Assembly: GCA_904501775.1 (NCBI GenBank) | Contig: CAJGCJ010000023.1 | Location: 1 to 22,009, forward strand | Direction: 5' to 3' | From: an uncultured Bacteroidaceae bacterium | Lineage (GTDB): Bacteria > Bacteroidota > Bacteroidia > Bacteroidales > Bacteroidaceae | DNA length: 22,009 nt | Shown here: in pieces, positions 14,424 through 22,009 of the stretch | How the letters are laid out: each line of letters starts with the position of its first letter | Position numbering within the stretch: position 1 is the first letter of the stretch | The notes under the pieces: generated by a model | What the model saw: the letters and a program-made list of their open reading frames with translations, nothing else | Database searches by the model: none | Told to the model about the DNA's origin: nothing | Position numbers and translations under genes: made by a program

Positions 14424-15860
14424 TCATTTCTTCTTCAACTCGGCATCGAAGTTGCGTGTTGCCTCGCCGTTCTCTGAACATGAGCAAGGACCGCTGATGC
14501 AGCCGTTGGGGCACGACATCACCTCGACCATCTTGCCGGGACACTTGCCGCTCTTTGCGTATGCTCGCAACAGCGCAATGTTCTTTTTGTTGAGGTCGGC
14601 AATTACCAGACCCTGAACATCCTCGCCCAAGTGATTTTTTACGGCTGTGAACACACCGCCTGTCTTTGCGAAACCGTGTGCATCCTTGCCGGCAACTTCG
14701 GAAGGTGTGTAGGGCTCGCACTTGTCAATATCAATCTCCATGCCTTCGAGCACTGCTTCAACTTCGCGGAATGTAAGCACAAAGTCAACATCGTCATATT
14801 CACGGCACTCGGCCTTCTTGGATGCACAAGGCGAAATGAATACGTTTACAGCATCGGGGTATTTGCTGCGTGCATACTCGGCGGTGTATACCATAGGTGA
14901 TGCTGTTGTAGATACATATTTTACAAGGTCGGGGATATGCTTGCGTGCAAGGTTTACATATGCGGGGCAACAGCTTGTTGTCATGAAAGGCGCTCCCTCT
15001 TCAATGCGCTCCTTGAACTCCTCTGACTCGCGGCGCGTGGTCTCCTCGGCACCTACGGCAACCTCAATTATATCGGTGAATCCCATAGCCTTGAATGCAC
15101 CATATACCTGCTCCATGGGCTTTCCGAACTGTGCCAACACCGAGGGAGCTACCATTGCGATAACCTGCTTGCCGGCCTTCATGCGCTTCAGTACATCGAA
15201 TACAGCACACTGGTCGAAGATTGCACCGAAGGGACAGGCGTTGAGACACTTTCCGCAGTAGATACATTTGTCGGCATCGATATGCTCAATACCATATTCG
15301 TCCTTTGAGATTGCCTTTACGGGGCAAGCCTCTTCACAGGGAACGGGCATATATACAATTGCGTGGTAGGGGCATGCCTGATGACATTTACCGCAGCTGA
15401 TACACTTTTCGTGGTCGATGTGCGCCTTGCCCTCGCGGTCGTATGTGATAGCATCCTTGGGACAGTTGGTGTAGCAGGGACGTGCTACGCAACCACGACA
15501 CAGATGTGTAATCTCGTAGTTTATTTTTACGCACGATGAACATGCCTCGTCCATTACGCTCAGAATACCTCTCTTGTCGTCGGGCATATCGCGGTCGAGC
15601 ATTCTCTGCACATAGCTGCTCAGACGCTCGCCCTCGTCAACCTCGTCGCTCATGTCGAATCCGAGCATTGCCATAGTCTTGTACTTCATTACGGCGCGCT
15701 CCTTGTATATGCAGCAGCGTCCCTTAGGATTGCGCTTGCGTGGATACATATCGAGCAGCATGCGGTCGATTTTGCCAAGCAACTCATCATTTTTCCACAT
15801 TCTTACCAACTTAGAAAGCAGCTGGTATCTGACAAACATTACATTGTTATTATATGCCAT
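14424..15860 (-). CDS. Monomeric [FeFe] hydrogenase with N-terminal 4Fe-4S clusters (probably group B)
   Basis: A 478-residue iron-only hydrogenase that interconverts protons and H2. An N-terminal helical segment (1-105) precedes a cysteine-rich electron-relay region with Cys at 121/124/129/133, 153/156/159/163, 175/179 and 199/202/205/209, enough for three or more 4Fe-4S clusters. The H-cluster domain starts about residue 230. L1 is TSCCPAY (295-301; C297 proton-transfer position, C298 cluster ligand). L2 is SPCASKKAE (343-351), with Ser where group A has Met. L3 is EVMSCPNGC (C450, C454), followed by ISGPCSC instead of the group A GGGQP. These features and the short tail fit group B enzymes, common in gut Bacteroidales. 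Divergent from its maturases hydEGF. The electron partner is presumably ferredoxin (inference). Confidence 0.9.
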   Translation of the reverse strand: MAYNNNVMFVRYQLLSKLVRMWKNDELLGKIDRMLLDMYPRKRNPKGRCCIYKERAVMKYKTMAMLGFDMSDEVDEGERLSSYVQRMLDRDMPDDKRGILSVMDEACSSCVKINYEITHLCRGCVARPCYTNCPKDAITYDREGKAHIDHEKCISCGKCHQACPYHAIVYMPVPCEEACPVKAISKDEYGIEHIDADKCIYCGKCLNACPFGAIFDQCAVFDVLKRMKAGKQVIAMVAPSVLAQFGKPMEQVYGAFKAMGFTDIIEVAVGAEETTRRESEEFKERIEEGAPFMTTSCCPAYVNLARKHIPDLVKYVSTTASPMVYTAEYARSKYPDAVNVFISPCASKKAECREYDDVDFVLTFREVEAVLEGMEIDIDKCEPYTPSEVAGKDAHGFAKTGGVFTAVKNHLGEDVQGLVIADLNKKNIALLRAYAKSGKCPGKMVEVMSCPNGCISGPCSCSENGEATRNFDAELKKK

Positions 15861-15937
15861 GGTTTTATATTTTAAATTCCCTTTTTTATATGAATATTAA
15901 AATTTGTGTAAAAGTATAGAAAAACCTGTAAATTTTA

Positions 15938-15945
15938 TAATTTTG
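15938..15945 (+). promoter_or_regulatory. -7 box of the hydEGF operon
   Basis: TAATTTTG matches TAnnTTTG, 28 nt before the hydE ATG at 15973, inside the 112-nt intergenic region divergent from the hydrogenase. No clear -33 TTTG at standard spacing, so an activator may be needed (inference). I could not find a convincing matching promoter for the hydrogenase on the other strand. Confidence 0.55.
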
Positions 15946-15972
15946 CTCACATTAATTTCGGAAAACTTGATA

Positions 15973-17031
15973 ATGGGCCACATAAGACTATACGATATGT
16001 TGGAAAAACTCTCCTCGCGCTCTTCACTCGAGCGTGAAGAGTGGCATTATCTGCTCGCCGTCACCGATGCACACGAGAGGGAAATTCTGCGTCAGAAAGC
16101 CGCAGAGGTTGCAGTGTCGCATTTTGGTAAAGGTGTTTTTGTGCGCGGGCTCATTGAGATAAGTTCCTACTGCCGCAACAACTGCAACTACTGTGGAATA
16201 AGATGCGGCAATACGTTTGCCGAACGCTATCGTCTTACAAAGGAGCAGATTCTTAAGTGCTGCCACCAAGGGGCTGCATTGGGGTTGAACACATTTGTGT
16301 TGCAAGGTGGCGAGGATGTCAGACAAAATGATGAATGGATAAGGGATGTGGTAGAGACTATACACCATGAGTTTCCCGAAAAGGCCATAACCCTGTCTGT
16401 GGGTGAACGCTGCGAGGCTGCATACAAGAGCTTTTTCGAAGCAGGAGCAAGCCGTTATCTGCTGCGACACGAGACACGCAACGACGCCCATTATGCACAG
16501 TTGCACCCATCGAACATGAGCAGCAGCAACCGACGTGCCTGCCTTGAAACATTGAAAAGAATAGGTTACCAGACAGGCAGCGGAATGATGATAGGCTCGC
16601 CCTTTCAGACGACGCAGCATCTTGTCGATGATATGATGTATCTGCAGGAACTGCAGCCTCAGATGATAGGCGTTGGACCTTTTATACCGGCAAAGAATAC
16701 TCCGTATGCACATTTTGACGCAGGCTGCGTTGATTTAACAATACTTGTTGTATCTTTGTTGCGTCTGCGTTTTCCGCATGCTCTTATCCCTGCAACAACG
16801 GCATTGGTGAGCCTGAATCCGCAAGGAAGACTGCTTGCAATACAGGCCGGTGCAAATGTGGTGATGCCAAATCTTACCCCCACAGAGGTAAGGGACAAAT
16901 ATTCAATTTACAACAATAAAAAGAATAGCGGTAGCGAATCGGCACAGCAGTTGTGCCTTTTGCAGCAGTCGCTCGACGCAATAGGCTACCACATAGACTA
17001 TGGCCGTGGCGATTATACCGACAAACAATAA
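15973..17031 (+). CDS. hydE: [FeFe] hydrogenase maturase HydE (radical SAM)
   Basis: A 352-residue radical SAM enzyme that helps build the dithiomethylamine-bridged 2Fe subcluster of the H-cluster, acting on the Fe-cysteine product of HydG. The 4Fe-4S/SAM motif is CRNNCNYC (C67, C71, C74), preceded by the typical VRGLIEISSYC. GTP-like barrel signatures include LQGGED and a late LVSLNPQGR segment with GANVVMPNLTP near the C-terminus. The ATG at 15973 is chosen because upstream codons (from TTG 15904) overlap the promoter. It is the first gene of hydEGF; hydG begins five bases after its stop. Confidence 0.93.
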   Translation: MGHIRLYDMLEKLSSRSSLEREEWHYLLAVTDAHEREILRQKAAEVAVSHFGKGVFVRGLIEISSYCRNNCNYCGIRCGNTFAERYRLTKEQILKCCHQGAALGLNTFVLQGGEDVRQNDEWIRDVVETIHHEFPEKAITLSVGERCEAAYKSFFEAGASRYLLRHETRNDAHYAQLHPSNMSSSNRRACLETLKRIGYQTGSGMMIGSPFQTTQHLVDDMMYLQELQPQMIGVGPFIPAKNTPYAHFDAGCVDLTILVVSLLRLRFPHALIPATTALVSLNPQGRLLAIQAGANVVMPNLTPTEVRDKYSIYNNKKNSGSESAQQLCLLQQSLDAIGYHIDYGRGDYTDKQ

Positions 17032-17036
17032 TAAAA

Positions 17037-18455
17037 ATGTATAATATAACATCCAAAATAGCCGAGGAGTTTATCAGCGACAGTGAGATTCGCGATACGA
17101 TGCTCTATGCACAAGAGAATAGCGCTAACAGAGCGCTTGTTAAAGAGATTCTCCACAAAGCGCGTGAATGTAAAGGCCTGTCGCATCGCGAGGCAGCTGT
17201 GCTTCTCGAGTGTAACCAACCCGACCTTATCGAGGAGATGTTTGAACTTGCACGCGAAATAAAACATAAGTTTTACGGAAACCGCATTGTAATGTTCGCA
17301 CCTCTTTATCTGTCGAACTACTGCATCAATGGCTGCGTATATTGTCCCTATCATGGTAAGAACAAGACAATACGCCGCAAGAAGCTCTCGCAAGAGGAGA
17401 TTCGCCAAGAGGTTATCGCCCTGCAGGACATGGGACATAAGCGACTTGCACTCGAGGCAGGCGAACACCCTGTGCATAATCCAATTGAATATATCCTCGA
17501 GAGTATTAAGACGATATACAGCATCAAACATAAGAATGGTGCAATCCGTCGTGTGAACGTGAATATCGCGGCAACGACAGTCGAAAACTACAGACGCTTG
17601 CGCGATGCAGGCATAGGCACATATATCCTGTTTCAGGAGACATATAACAAAACCAATTACGAGGTACTGCATCCTACAGGCCCAAAGAGTGATTATGCCT
17701 ACCACACCGAGGCTATGGACCGTGCCATGCAGGGAGGCATCGATGATGTGGGCATTGGAGTGCTTTTCGGTCTCGAAACCTACCGATACGATTTTATAGG
17801 ACTTTTGATGCATGCCGAGCATCTTGAAGCAACATACGGAGTGGGGCCACACACCATAAGTGTTCCGCGTTTGTGCATGGCCGATGATATCGACACTGCC
17901 GACTTTAAGAATGCTGTTCCCGACGAGGTCTTCTATCGCATAGTGGCAATAATACGCATCGCAGTTCCCTATACAGGAATGATTATCTCTACGCGTGAGA
18001 GTCAGCAGAGCAGGGCACGACTGCTCGAACTTGGTATTTCGCAGATAAGCGGCGGCTCGCGCACCAGCGTGGGCGGTTATGTAAATGAAGAGACTCCCGA
18101 AGAGAATTCGGCACAGTTTGATGTCGCCGACCACCGCACACTCGACGAGATAGTGGAGTGGCTGCTCGACCTCAATCACATACCAAGTTTCTGCACAGCC
18201 TGCTATCGTGAAGGACGCACCGGCGACCGTTTCATGTCACTGATAAAGAACGGACAGATTGCCAATTGCTGCCTTCCCAATGCATTGCTTACACTGAAAG
18301 AGTATCTGAAGGACTACGCATCGCCACAGGTGCGCGAAAAGGGCGAGGCAATGATAAAACGCCTGTTGCAGAGTGTGCCTAATGAGAAAGCACGTGCCAC
18401 AGCCGACAAATATCTTAATGCCATTGATGACGGCAAACGCGATTTCCGTTTCTAA
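17037..18455 (+). CDS. hydG: [FeFe] hydrogenase maturase HydG (tyrosine lyase)
   Basis: A 472-residue radical SAM enzyme that cleaves tyrosine to give CO and cyanide for the H-cluster, releasing p-cresol. The SAM cluster motif is CINGCVYC (C96, C100, C103). The C-terminal domain carries the auxiliary cluster motif CTAC (C386, C389) and a third Cys at 411 or 412 (ANCCLPNALL), which holds the 5-iron site that builds Fe(CO)2CN. Both cluster sites are intact, so the enzyme should be active. A longer in-frame reading from 16953 overlaps hydE and is rejected. Translation is probably coupled to hydE (5-nt gap). Confidence 0.96.
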   Translation: MYNITSKIAEEFISDSEIRDTMLYAQENSANRALVKEILHKARECKGLSHREAAVLLECNQPDLIEEMFELAREIKHKFYGNRIVMFAPLYLSNYCINGCVYCPYHGKNKTIRRKKLSQEEIRQEVIALQDMGHKRLALEAGEHPVHNPIEYILESIKTIYSIKHKNGAIRRVNVNIAATTVENYRRLRDAGIGTYILFQETYNKTNYEVLHPTGPKSDYAYHTEAMDRAMQGGIDDVGIGVLFGLETYRYDFIGLLMHAEHLEATYGVGPHTISVPRLCMADDIDTADFKNAVPDEVFYRIVAIIRIAVPYTGMIISTRESQQSRARLLELGISQISGGSRTSVGGYVNEETPEENSAQFDVADHRTLDEIVEWLLDLNHIPSFCTACYREGRTGDRFMSLIKNGQIANCCLPNALLTLKEYLKDYASPQVREKGEAMIKRLLQSVPNEKARATADKYLNAIDDGKRDFRF

Positions 18456-18466
18456 AAACATTAGCC

Positions 18467-19651
18467 ATGAGTGATACTGCACGTTCCAACAGATTTCATA
18501 TAGGTGTTTTCGGACGACGTAACACCGGAAAGTCGAGCCTTGTAAATGCAATAGCAAAACAACAGGTCTCTATTGTCAGTGATGTTGCAGGCACTACCAC
18601 TGATGTGGTGTGGAAAAATATAGAGCTACCCGGTGTAGGTGCAGCCATTATTGCCGATACGGCTGGATATGACGACGAAGGCGTGTTGGGCGGAATGCGC
18701 GTAAAACGTACAATGCAGGTTGCACAGCGCATCGACCTTGCACTTATAATAGTTAGTGGCAACCCGCATGATGCAACCTTTGAGATTGAGTGGATTGAGA
18801 TGTTCCGCAAGGCAACTATTCCGTCGCTCATCCTCTTCGGACGGTGTGACGAGTCGGATAGCGAAACAATAGAATTGTGGAGACAAAAACTCACACGCAA
18901 CATATTGCCGGTGTCGGCAAAAAATATGACAGGCATAAATGTTCTATTGAAACAGATTGCCGATATATATAAGAAAGATGACAATTTTGAGGATATAACA
19001 GAAGGTCTTGTAGAAAAAGGCGATACTGTAGTTCTTGTAATGCCACAGGATGCACAGGCACCCAAAGGGCGTCTTATACAGCCACAGGTGATTACCTTGC
19101 GCAATCTGCTCGACAAGCATTGTCTTGCACTATGTTGCGCACCTGAGGAGCTCGAACAGATGCTCGGCAACCTCTCGTCGCCACCGTCACTCATCATAAC
19201 CGATTCGCAGGTGTTTGCACAGGTCAAGGCATTAACACCACCACAAACAAAACTAACATCATTCTCGGTGCTGATGGCGCGTTACAAAGGAGATATAGAG
19301 GTGTTCCGTGCTGCAGCAGATGTACTTGTCAACTTGCCCTCAAATGCACGCATACTGATTGCCGAAGCATGCTCACACATACCACAGAACGAAGATATAG
19401 GACGTGTAAAACTGCCGCGTATGCTGCGCAAGCGCTTGGGCGAGGATATAACGATAGATATTGTAGGTGGAAATGATTTTCCCGATGACCTTACTCCTTA
19501 CGATATCATAATACACTGCGGTGCCTGTATGTTTACACGCCGACATGTGATGTCGCGAATACGCAGGGCCAATGCACAGCATATTCCAATCACAAACTAC
19601 GGAATTGCCATAGCGGCTCTTACCGGAATATTGGACAGAGTGGTGTATTGA
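18467..19651 (+). CDS. hydF: [FeFe] hydrogenase maturase HydF (GTPase scaffold)
   Basis: A 394-residue GTPase that carries the 2Fe precursor and hands it to the apo-hydrogenase. The N-terminal G domain has P-loop GRRNTGKS (16-23), a TTT switch I segment (about 43-45) and DTAG (64-67). The usual NKxD is replaced by GRCDE, as in many HydF. A dimerisation domain follows. The C-terminal cluster domain shows CSH (C302) and HCGAC (C351, C354), the HydF CxH...HCxxC pattern, complete. Last gene of hydEGF, 11 nt after hydG; it ends 150 nt before a large hairpin terminator. Confidence 0.95.
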   Translation: MSDTARSNRFHIGVFGRRNTGKSSLVNAIAKQQVSIVSDVAGTTTDVVWKNIELPGVGAAIIADTAGYDDEGVLGGMRVKRTMQVAQRIDLALIIVSGNPHDATFEIEWIEMFRKATIPSLILFGRCDESDSETIELWRQKLTRNILPVSAKNMTGINVLLKQIADIYKKDDNFEDITEGLVEKGDTVVLVMPQDAQAPKGRLIQPQVITLRNLLDKHCLALCCAPEELEQMLGNLSSPPSLIITDSQVFAQVKALTPPQTKLTSFSVLMARYKGDIEVFRAAADVLVNLPSNARILIAEACSHIPQNEDIGRVKLPRMLRKRLGEDITIDIVGGNDFPDDLTPYDIIIHCGACMFTRRHVMSRIRRANAQHIPITNYGIAIAALTGILDRVVY

Positions 19652-19660
19652 CAATTTAGG

Positions 19661-19789
19661 CTCAGTGGAAAAATTATATTCAGCAGTTAATACTTCTGAA
19701 TTAATTACAATCAGAATATTATTTCAATAACACCTCGCATAAATGTAAGTTTGTATTACAACTAATGCCTGTACTAAAATTCTACTGAG
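19661..19789. other. Structured intergenic segment between hydF and the terminator
   Basis: No gene visible. CTCAGTGGAA (19661-19670) is the inverted, 9-of-10 match of TTCTACTGAG (19780-19789). Inside lies a hairpin with arms 19688-19699 and 19711-19721 (TTCTGA/TCAGAA plus TAATA/TATTA, one bulged C). It could be a folded transcript tail or a decayed mobile palindrome; function unknown. Confidence 0.35.
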
Positions 19790-19800
19790 TCGTAATTCAA

Positions 19801-19850
19801 TCATACAATACAGAGGTTGCAGCACATGCTGCAACCTCTGTATTGTATGA
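19801..19850. terminator. Long perfect hairpin, probable bidirectional terminator of hydF and aguB
   Basis: Arms 19801-19823 and 19828-19850 form a perfect 23-bp stem around the loop ACAT, with GAGGTTGCAGC near the tip. It lies 10 nt past the aguB stop (-) and 150 nt past the hydF stop (+). Neither side has a strong T-run, but the convergent position suggests termination of both operons. Confidence 0.75.
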
Positions 19851-19860
19851 GATTTCTCAG

Positions 19861-20739
19861 TTATTCTTCGTCGAGATATCGTTTTGTTATAGCACCATAC
19901 TCCTCGATACGACGGTCGCGCAAGAAAGGCCACCATTGACGTACCGATTCGCTGCGTTCTATACTTACCTCTACAACTGCGCACTCCTCCTGCTCGTCAA
20001 AGTGTGCAAGGAATTCGCCTTGTGGGCCTGCAATGAAAGTGTGTCCCCAGAATTGTATGCCGTTTGTCATTCCCGATGGGTCGGGCTCATGTCCGCAACG
20101 GTTTACTGCAATTACAGGAATTCCATTTGCAACAGCATGTCCGCGTTGTACTGTCTGCCATGCACCCAACTGACGCTGTTGCTCTTCGGGTGTATCGCTG
20201 CTCTCCCAACCTATAGCTGTGGGGTATATGAGCAAGTCGGCTCCGCGCAATGCCATCAGACGCGCTCCCTCGGGATACCATTGGTCCCAGCAAACCTGTA
20301 CACCTAATGTTCCAACCGATGTGCGTATAGGACGAAAACCTATATCACCGGGGGTAAAATAGAACTTCTCGTAATAGGCTGGGTCATCGGGGATATGCAT
20401 CTTTCGATATTTACCGGCAATGCTGCCATCTTTCTCAAACACAACAGCTGTGTTGTGATACAGTCCTTTTGCGCGTGCCTCGAAGAGTGATGTCACAAGC
20501 ACAATATTACACTCGGCAGCAATCTTGCCATAGAAATCGGTTGAAGGGCCGGGTATTGGCTCGGCCAAATCGAAGTTTTGTGTACTCTCTACCTGACAAA
20601 AATATAAAGAGTTATGCAACTCCTGCAACACTACAAGTTCTGCGCCTTGTGCTGCAACCTTGCGGATGTTCTCGGCGAGCTTTTGCTTGTTCTCTTCTAC
20701 GTTTGCGCTGTTGCTTTGTTGAATTATTCCTATTTTCAT
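19861..20739 (-). CDS. aguB: N-carbamoylputrescine amidase
   Basis: A 292-residue nitrilase-superfamily hydrolase that converts N-carbamoylputrescine to putrescine, CO2 and ammonia. The Glu-Lys-Cys triad is visible: E40 in VLQELHNS, K113 in KYRKMHIP, and C150 in VQVCWDQWYPEGAR. The DDPAYYEKFYF stretch and the WPFLRDRRIEEY tail are typical of AguB. It lies 20 nt downstream of aguA, forming the two-step agmatine-to-putrescine pathway. It ends at the hairpin at 19801-19850. Confidence 0.96.
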   Translation of the reverse strand: MKIGIIQQSNSANVEENKQKLAENIRKVAAQGAELVVLQELHNSLYFCQVESTQNFDLAEPIPGPSTDFYGKIAAECNIVLVTSLFEARAKGLYHNTAVVFEKDGSIAGKYRKMHIPDDPAYYEKFYFTPGDIGFRPIRTSVGTLGVQVCWDQWYPEGARLMALRGADLLIYPTAIGWESSDTPEEQQRQLGAWQTVQRGHAVANGIPVIAVNRCGHEPDPSGMTNGIQFWGHTFIAGPQGEFLAHFDEQEECAVVEVSIERSESVRQWWPFLRDRRIEEYGAITKRYLDEE

Positions 20740-20759
20740 ACTAAAGAATCGTCGTTAAT

Positions 20760-21800
20760 TTAATATTTCTCGGTTGTAGGGTATTGCATTGTAACGCAAT
20801 GTAACGAACCATGCTGCTTGATGAGTGCACGGCAGTCGATGCCTACAATTTCCAATTTGGGGAAAGCTTTGGCAATAACCTCGGCAGCTTTCTTGTCATT
20901 GTCGGGCTGCGCATAAGTGGGATAGAGTACAGCTCCGTTTATCACAAGGAAATTGGCATATGTGGCAGGCAGACGCTCGCCATCTTCATCGAAAATGGCA
21001 TCGGGCGAGGGTAGTGCCAACAGACGATAGGGTGCACCTTCGGCTGTGCGGAAAGTGGCAAGCTGTGCTTCCATTGCCTGAAGATCGGCAAACTGCTCGT
21101 CATTCATATCATCGCATCTCACATGCACAATGGTGTCATTGGGAGCAAAACGGGCAATGGTATCGATATGTCCGTCTGTGTCGTCGCCTATCAGATTGCC
21201 ATGGTCGAGCCAAAGAACTCGGTTCGCATGTAGCATCTGCAAAAGGCGTTTTTCTATCTGTTCCTGTGTTAACGGCTGATTGCGGTGAGGTGCCAAAAGA
21301 CATTGGCTTGTTGTGAGTATAGTGCCTTTGCCGTCACTCTCTATTGAGCCGCCTTCGAGTACAAGGCTCAAACAATCCTCGTATTCGCCCTTTACAACAC
21401 CGGCATCATAAAGTTTGCTGTTTATTGCATTATCGAGCTCGGCTGCAAATTTGCGTCCCCAGCCATTGAACTCAAAATCGAGATAGTGGGGTACACTGTC
21501 GCCCAGCAGTGTGATGAACGCATGGTCGCGTGCCCATGTATCGTTGCTCTCGCACTGGAAAAAGCGTATGTTGGCAATGTTTGCAGCAGTCATCTGCAAA
21601 CGATTACGCACCTTATCGGTATCAGGAGCAACAATAAGCAATTTCTCGCGACGACTGATGGCTACAGCAATATCCACGAAGCAACGCTCAACCTCTTCGA
21701 GCATATATGCCCAGTCGCTGTTCTCATGTGGCCATGTGAGCTGCACCATCTGTTGCTTGTGCCACTCGGCCGGCAAATATAAATCTCTTCTCTGTTCCAT
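20760..21800 (-). CDS. aguA: Agmatine deiminase
   Basis: A 346-residue enzyme of the PAD-type deiminase fold that hydrolyses agmatine to N-carbamoylputrescine and ammonia. Signatures: the N-terminal MVQLTWPHENSDW segment, NDTWARDHAFI, LVLEGGSIESDG, DTDGHIDTIARF (catalytic His and Asp) and the C-terminal Cys335 in HGSLHCVTMQYP. The last motif usually reads GGNIHC; here His-Gly-Ser precedes. Length is as expected. It begins six bases after the upstream DUF2148 gene and is followed by aguB, so the three are probably one transcript. Confidence 0.95.
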   Translation of the reverse strand: MEQRRDLYLPAEWHKQQMVQLTWPHENSDWAYMLEEVERCFVDIAVAISRREKLLIVAPDTDKVRNRLQMTAANIANIRFFQCESNDTWARDHAFITLLGDSVPHYLDFEFNGWGRKFAAELDNAINSKLYDAGVVKGEYEDCLSLVLEGGSIESDGKGTILTTSQCLLAPHRNQPLTQEQIEKRLLQMLHANRVLWLDHGNLIGDDTDGHIDTIARFAPNDTIVHVRCDDMNDEQFADLQAMEAQLATFRTAEGAPYRLLALPSPDAIFDEDGERLPATYANFLVINGAVLYPTYAQPDNDKKAAEVIAKAFPKLEIVGIDCRALIKQHGSLHCVTMQYPTTEKY

Positions 21801-21806
21801 AACGGC

Positions 21807-22009
21807 TTATTTACGGCTTCTGTCGAAGAAAGGATTCTTTGAACTTGCACTTACAGGTATACCTATGATATATTTGCAGTCGGGCATCCATCCCATTTTG
21901 TGCGCTGCATAACCTACAGAATACATCACTCGTGTATCGAGACGCAAGTCGGCAGCGGTTGCACATGCCGAACCTACTGCAATACCCACATCAATAGTAT
22001 TCATTGCAC
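21807..22009 (-). CDS. DUF2148 (ferredoxin-like) protein, C-terminal part
   Basis: Partial gene cut by the right edge; about 66 C-terminal codons are visible. The segments VGIAVGSACATAADL, RVMYSVGYAA and CKYIIGIPVSASSKNPFFDR match the conserved end of the DUF2148 family, proteins annotated as containing a ferredoxin-like domain with unknown function. The open frame continues past the ATG at 22002 to the window edge, so that Met is probably internal. It immediately precedes aguA (6 nt), suggesting shared transcription. Confidence 0.7.
   Translation of the reverse strand, partial: AMNTIDVGIAVGSACATAADLRLDTRVMYSVGYAAHKMGWMPDCKYIIGIPVSASSKNPFFDRSRK

Noticed and set aside
17013..18179. 388-codon minus-strand frame opposite hydG
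   Set aside because: hydG has intact catalytic motifs on the plus strand; the opposite frame has no family features and would overlap hydE/hydG fully.

Overview
This 22 kb window reads as chromosome of an anaerobic member of the Bacteroidales (Bacteroidaceae/Prevotellaceae-like). Supporting signs are Bacteroidetes-type promoters (TAnnTTTG -7 box, in the best cases with TTTG 19 nt upstream), no Shine-Dalgarno sequences, a phoH-purC-aroE cluster, a lipoprotein/TPR/LuxR-like regulator of a kind common in this order, a secreted sialidase with a type IX-like C-terminal tail, and a stand-alone [FeFe] hydrogenase. I cannot assign a genus. No rRNA, tRNA, CRISPR, transposase or phage gene is visible.

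Layout. 1-488 is non-coding and carries palindromic repeats. 489-2192 (+) is a SulP anion transporter ending in a terminator. 2193-2705 is a second repeat-rich stretch. 2706-3605 (+) is a DMT/EamA exporter, convergent with a HAD phosphatase (3632-4258, -); the two share a hairpin terminator that overlaps the exporter stop codon. 4372-6072 (-) is a membrane TPR protein with a C-terminal HTH. 6360-8135 (-) is the protease SppA. 8332-11499 (-) is a 1055-residue sialidase. 11534-14259 (-) is the housekeeping cluster phoH-purC-aroE, probably transcribed from one promoter at 14309-14340, with a strong hairpin just before aroE.

14424-19651 is a complete [FeFe]-hydrogenase locus. The hydrogenase lies on the minus strand, and the three maturases hydE, hydG and hydF form a tight operon on the plus strand, divergent from it. 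HydE and HydG (radical SAM enzymes) and HydF (GTPase scaffold) build the 2Fe subcluster of the H-cluster. The hydrogenase carries several N-terminal 4Fe-4S clusters and would exchange electrons with ferredoxin, probably releasing H2 during fermentation. A 23-bp perfect hairpin separates hydF from the convergent aguB. 19861-22009 (-) is an operon of a DUF2148 protein (cut by the window edge), agmatine deiminase AguA and N-carbamoylputrescine amidase AguB, which together convert agmatine to putrescine.

The least explained material is the set of modular hairpin repeats on both sides of the SulP gene (173-300 and 2263-2586, with a decayed copy near 6248). Their stems differ by paired, compensating substitutions around a constant ACA/TGT loop. 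The most distinctive protein-level signals are the unusual L2 and L3 motifs of the hydrogenase and the membrane-spanning TPR/HTH protein. I found no clearly undescribed multi-gene system.
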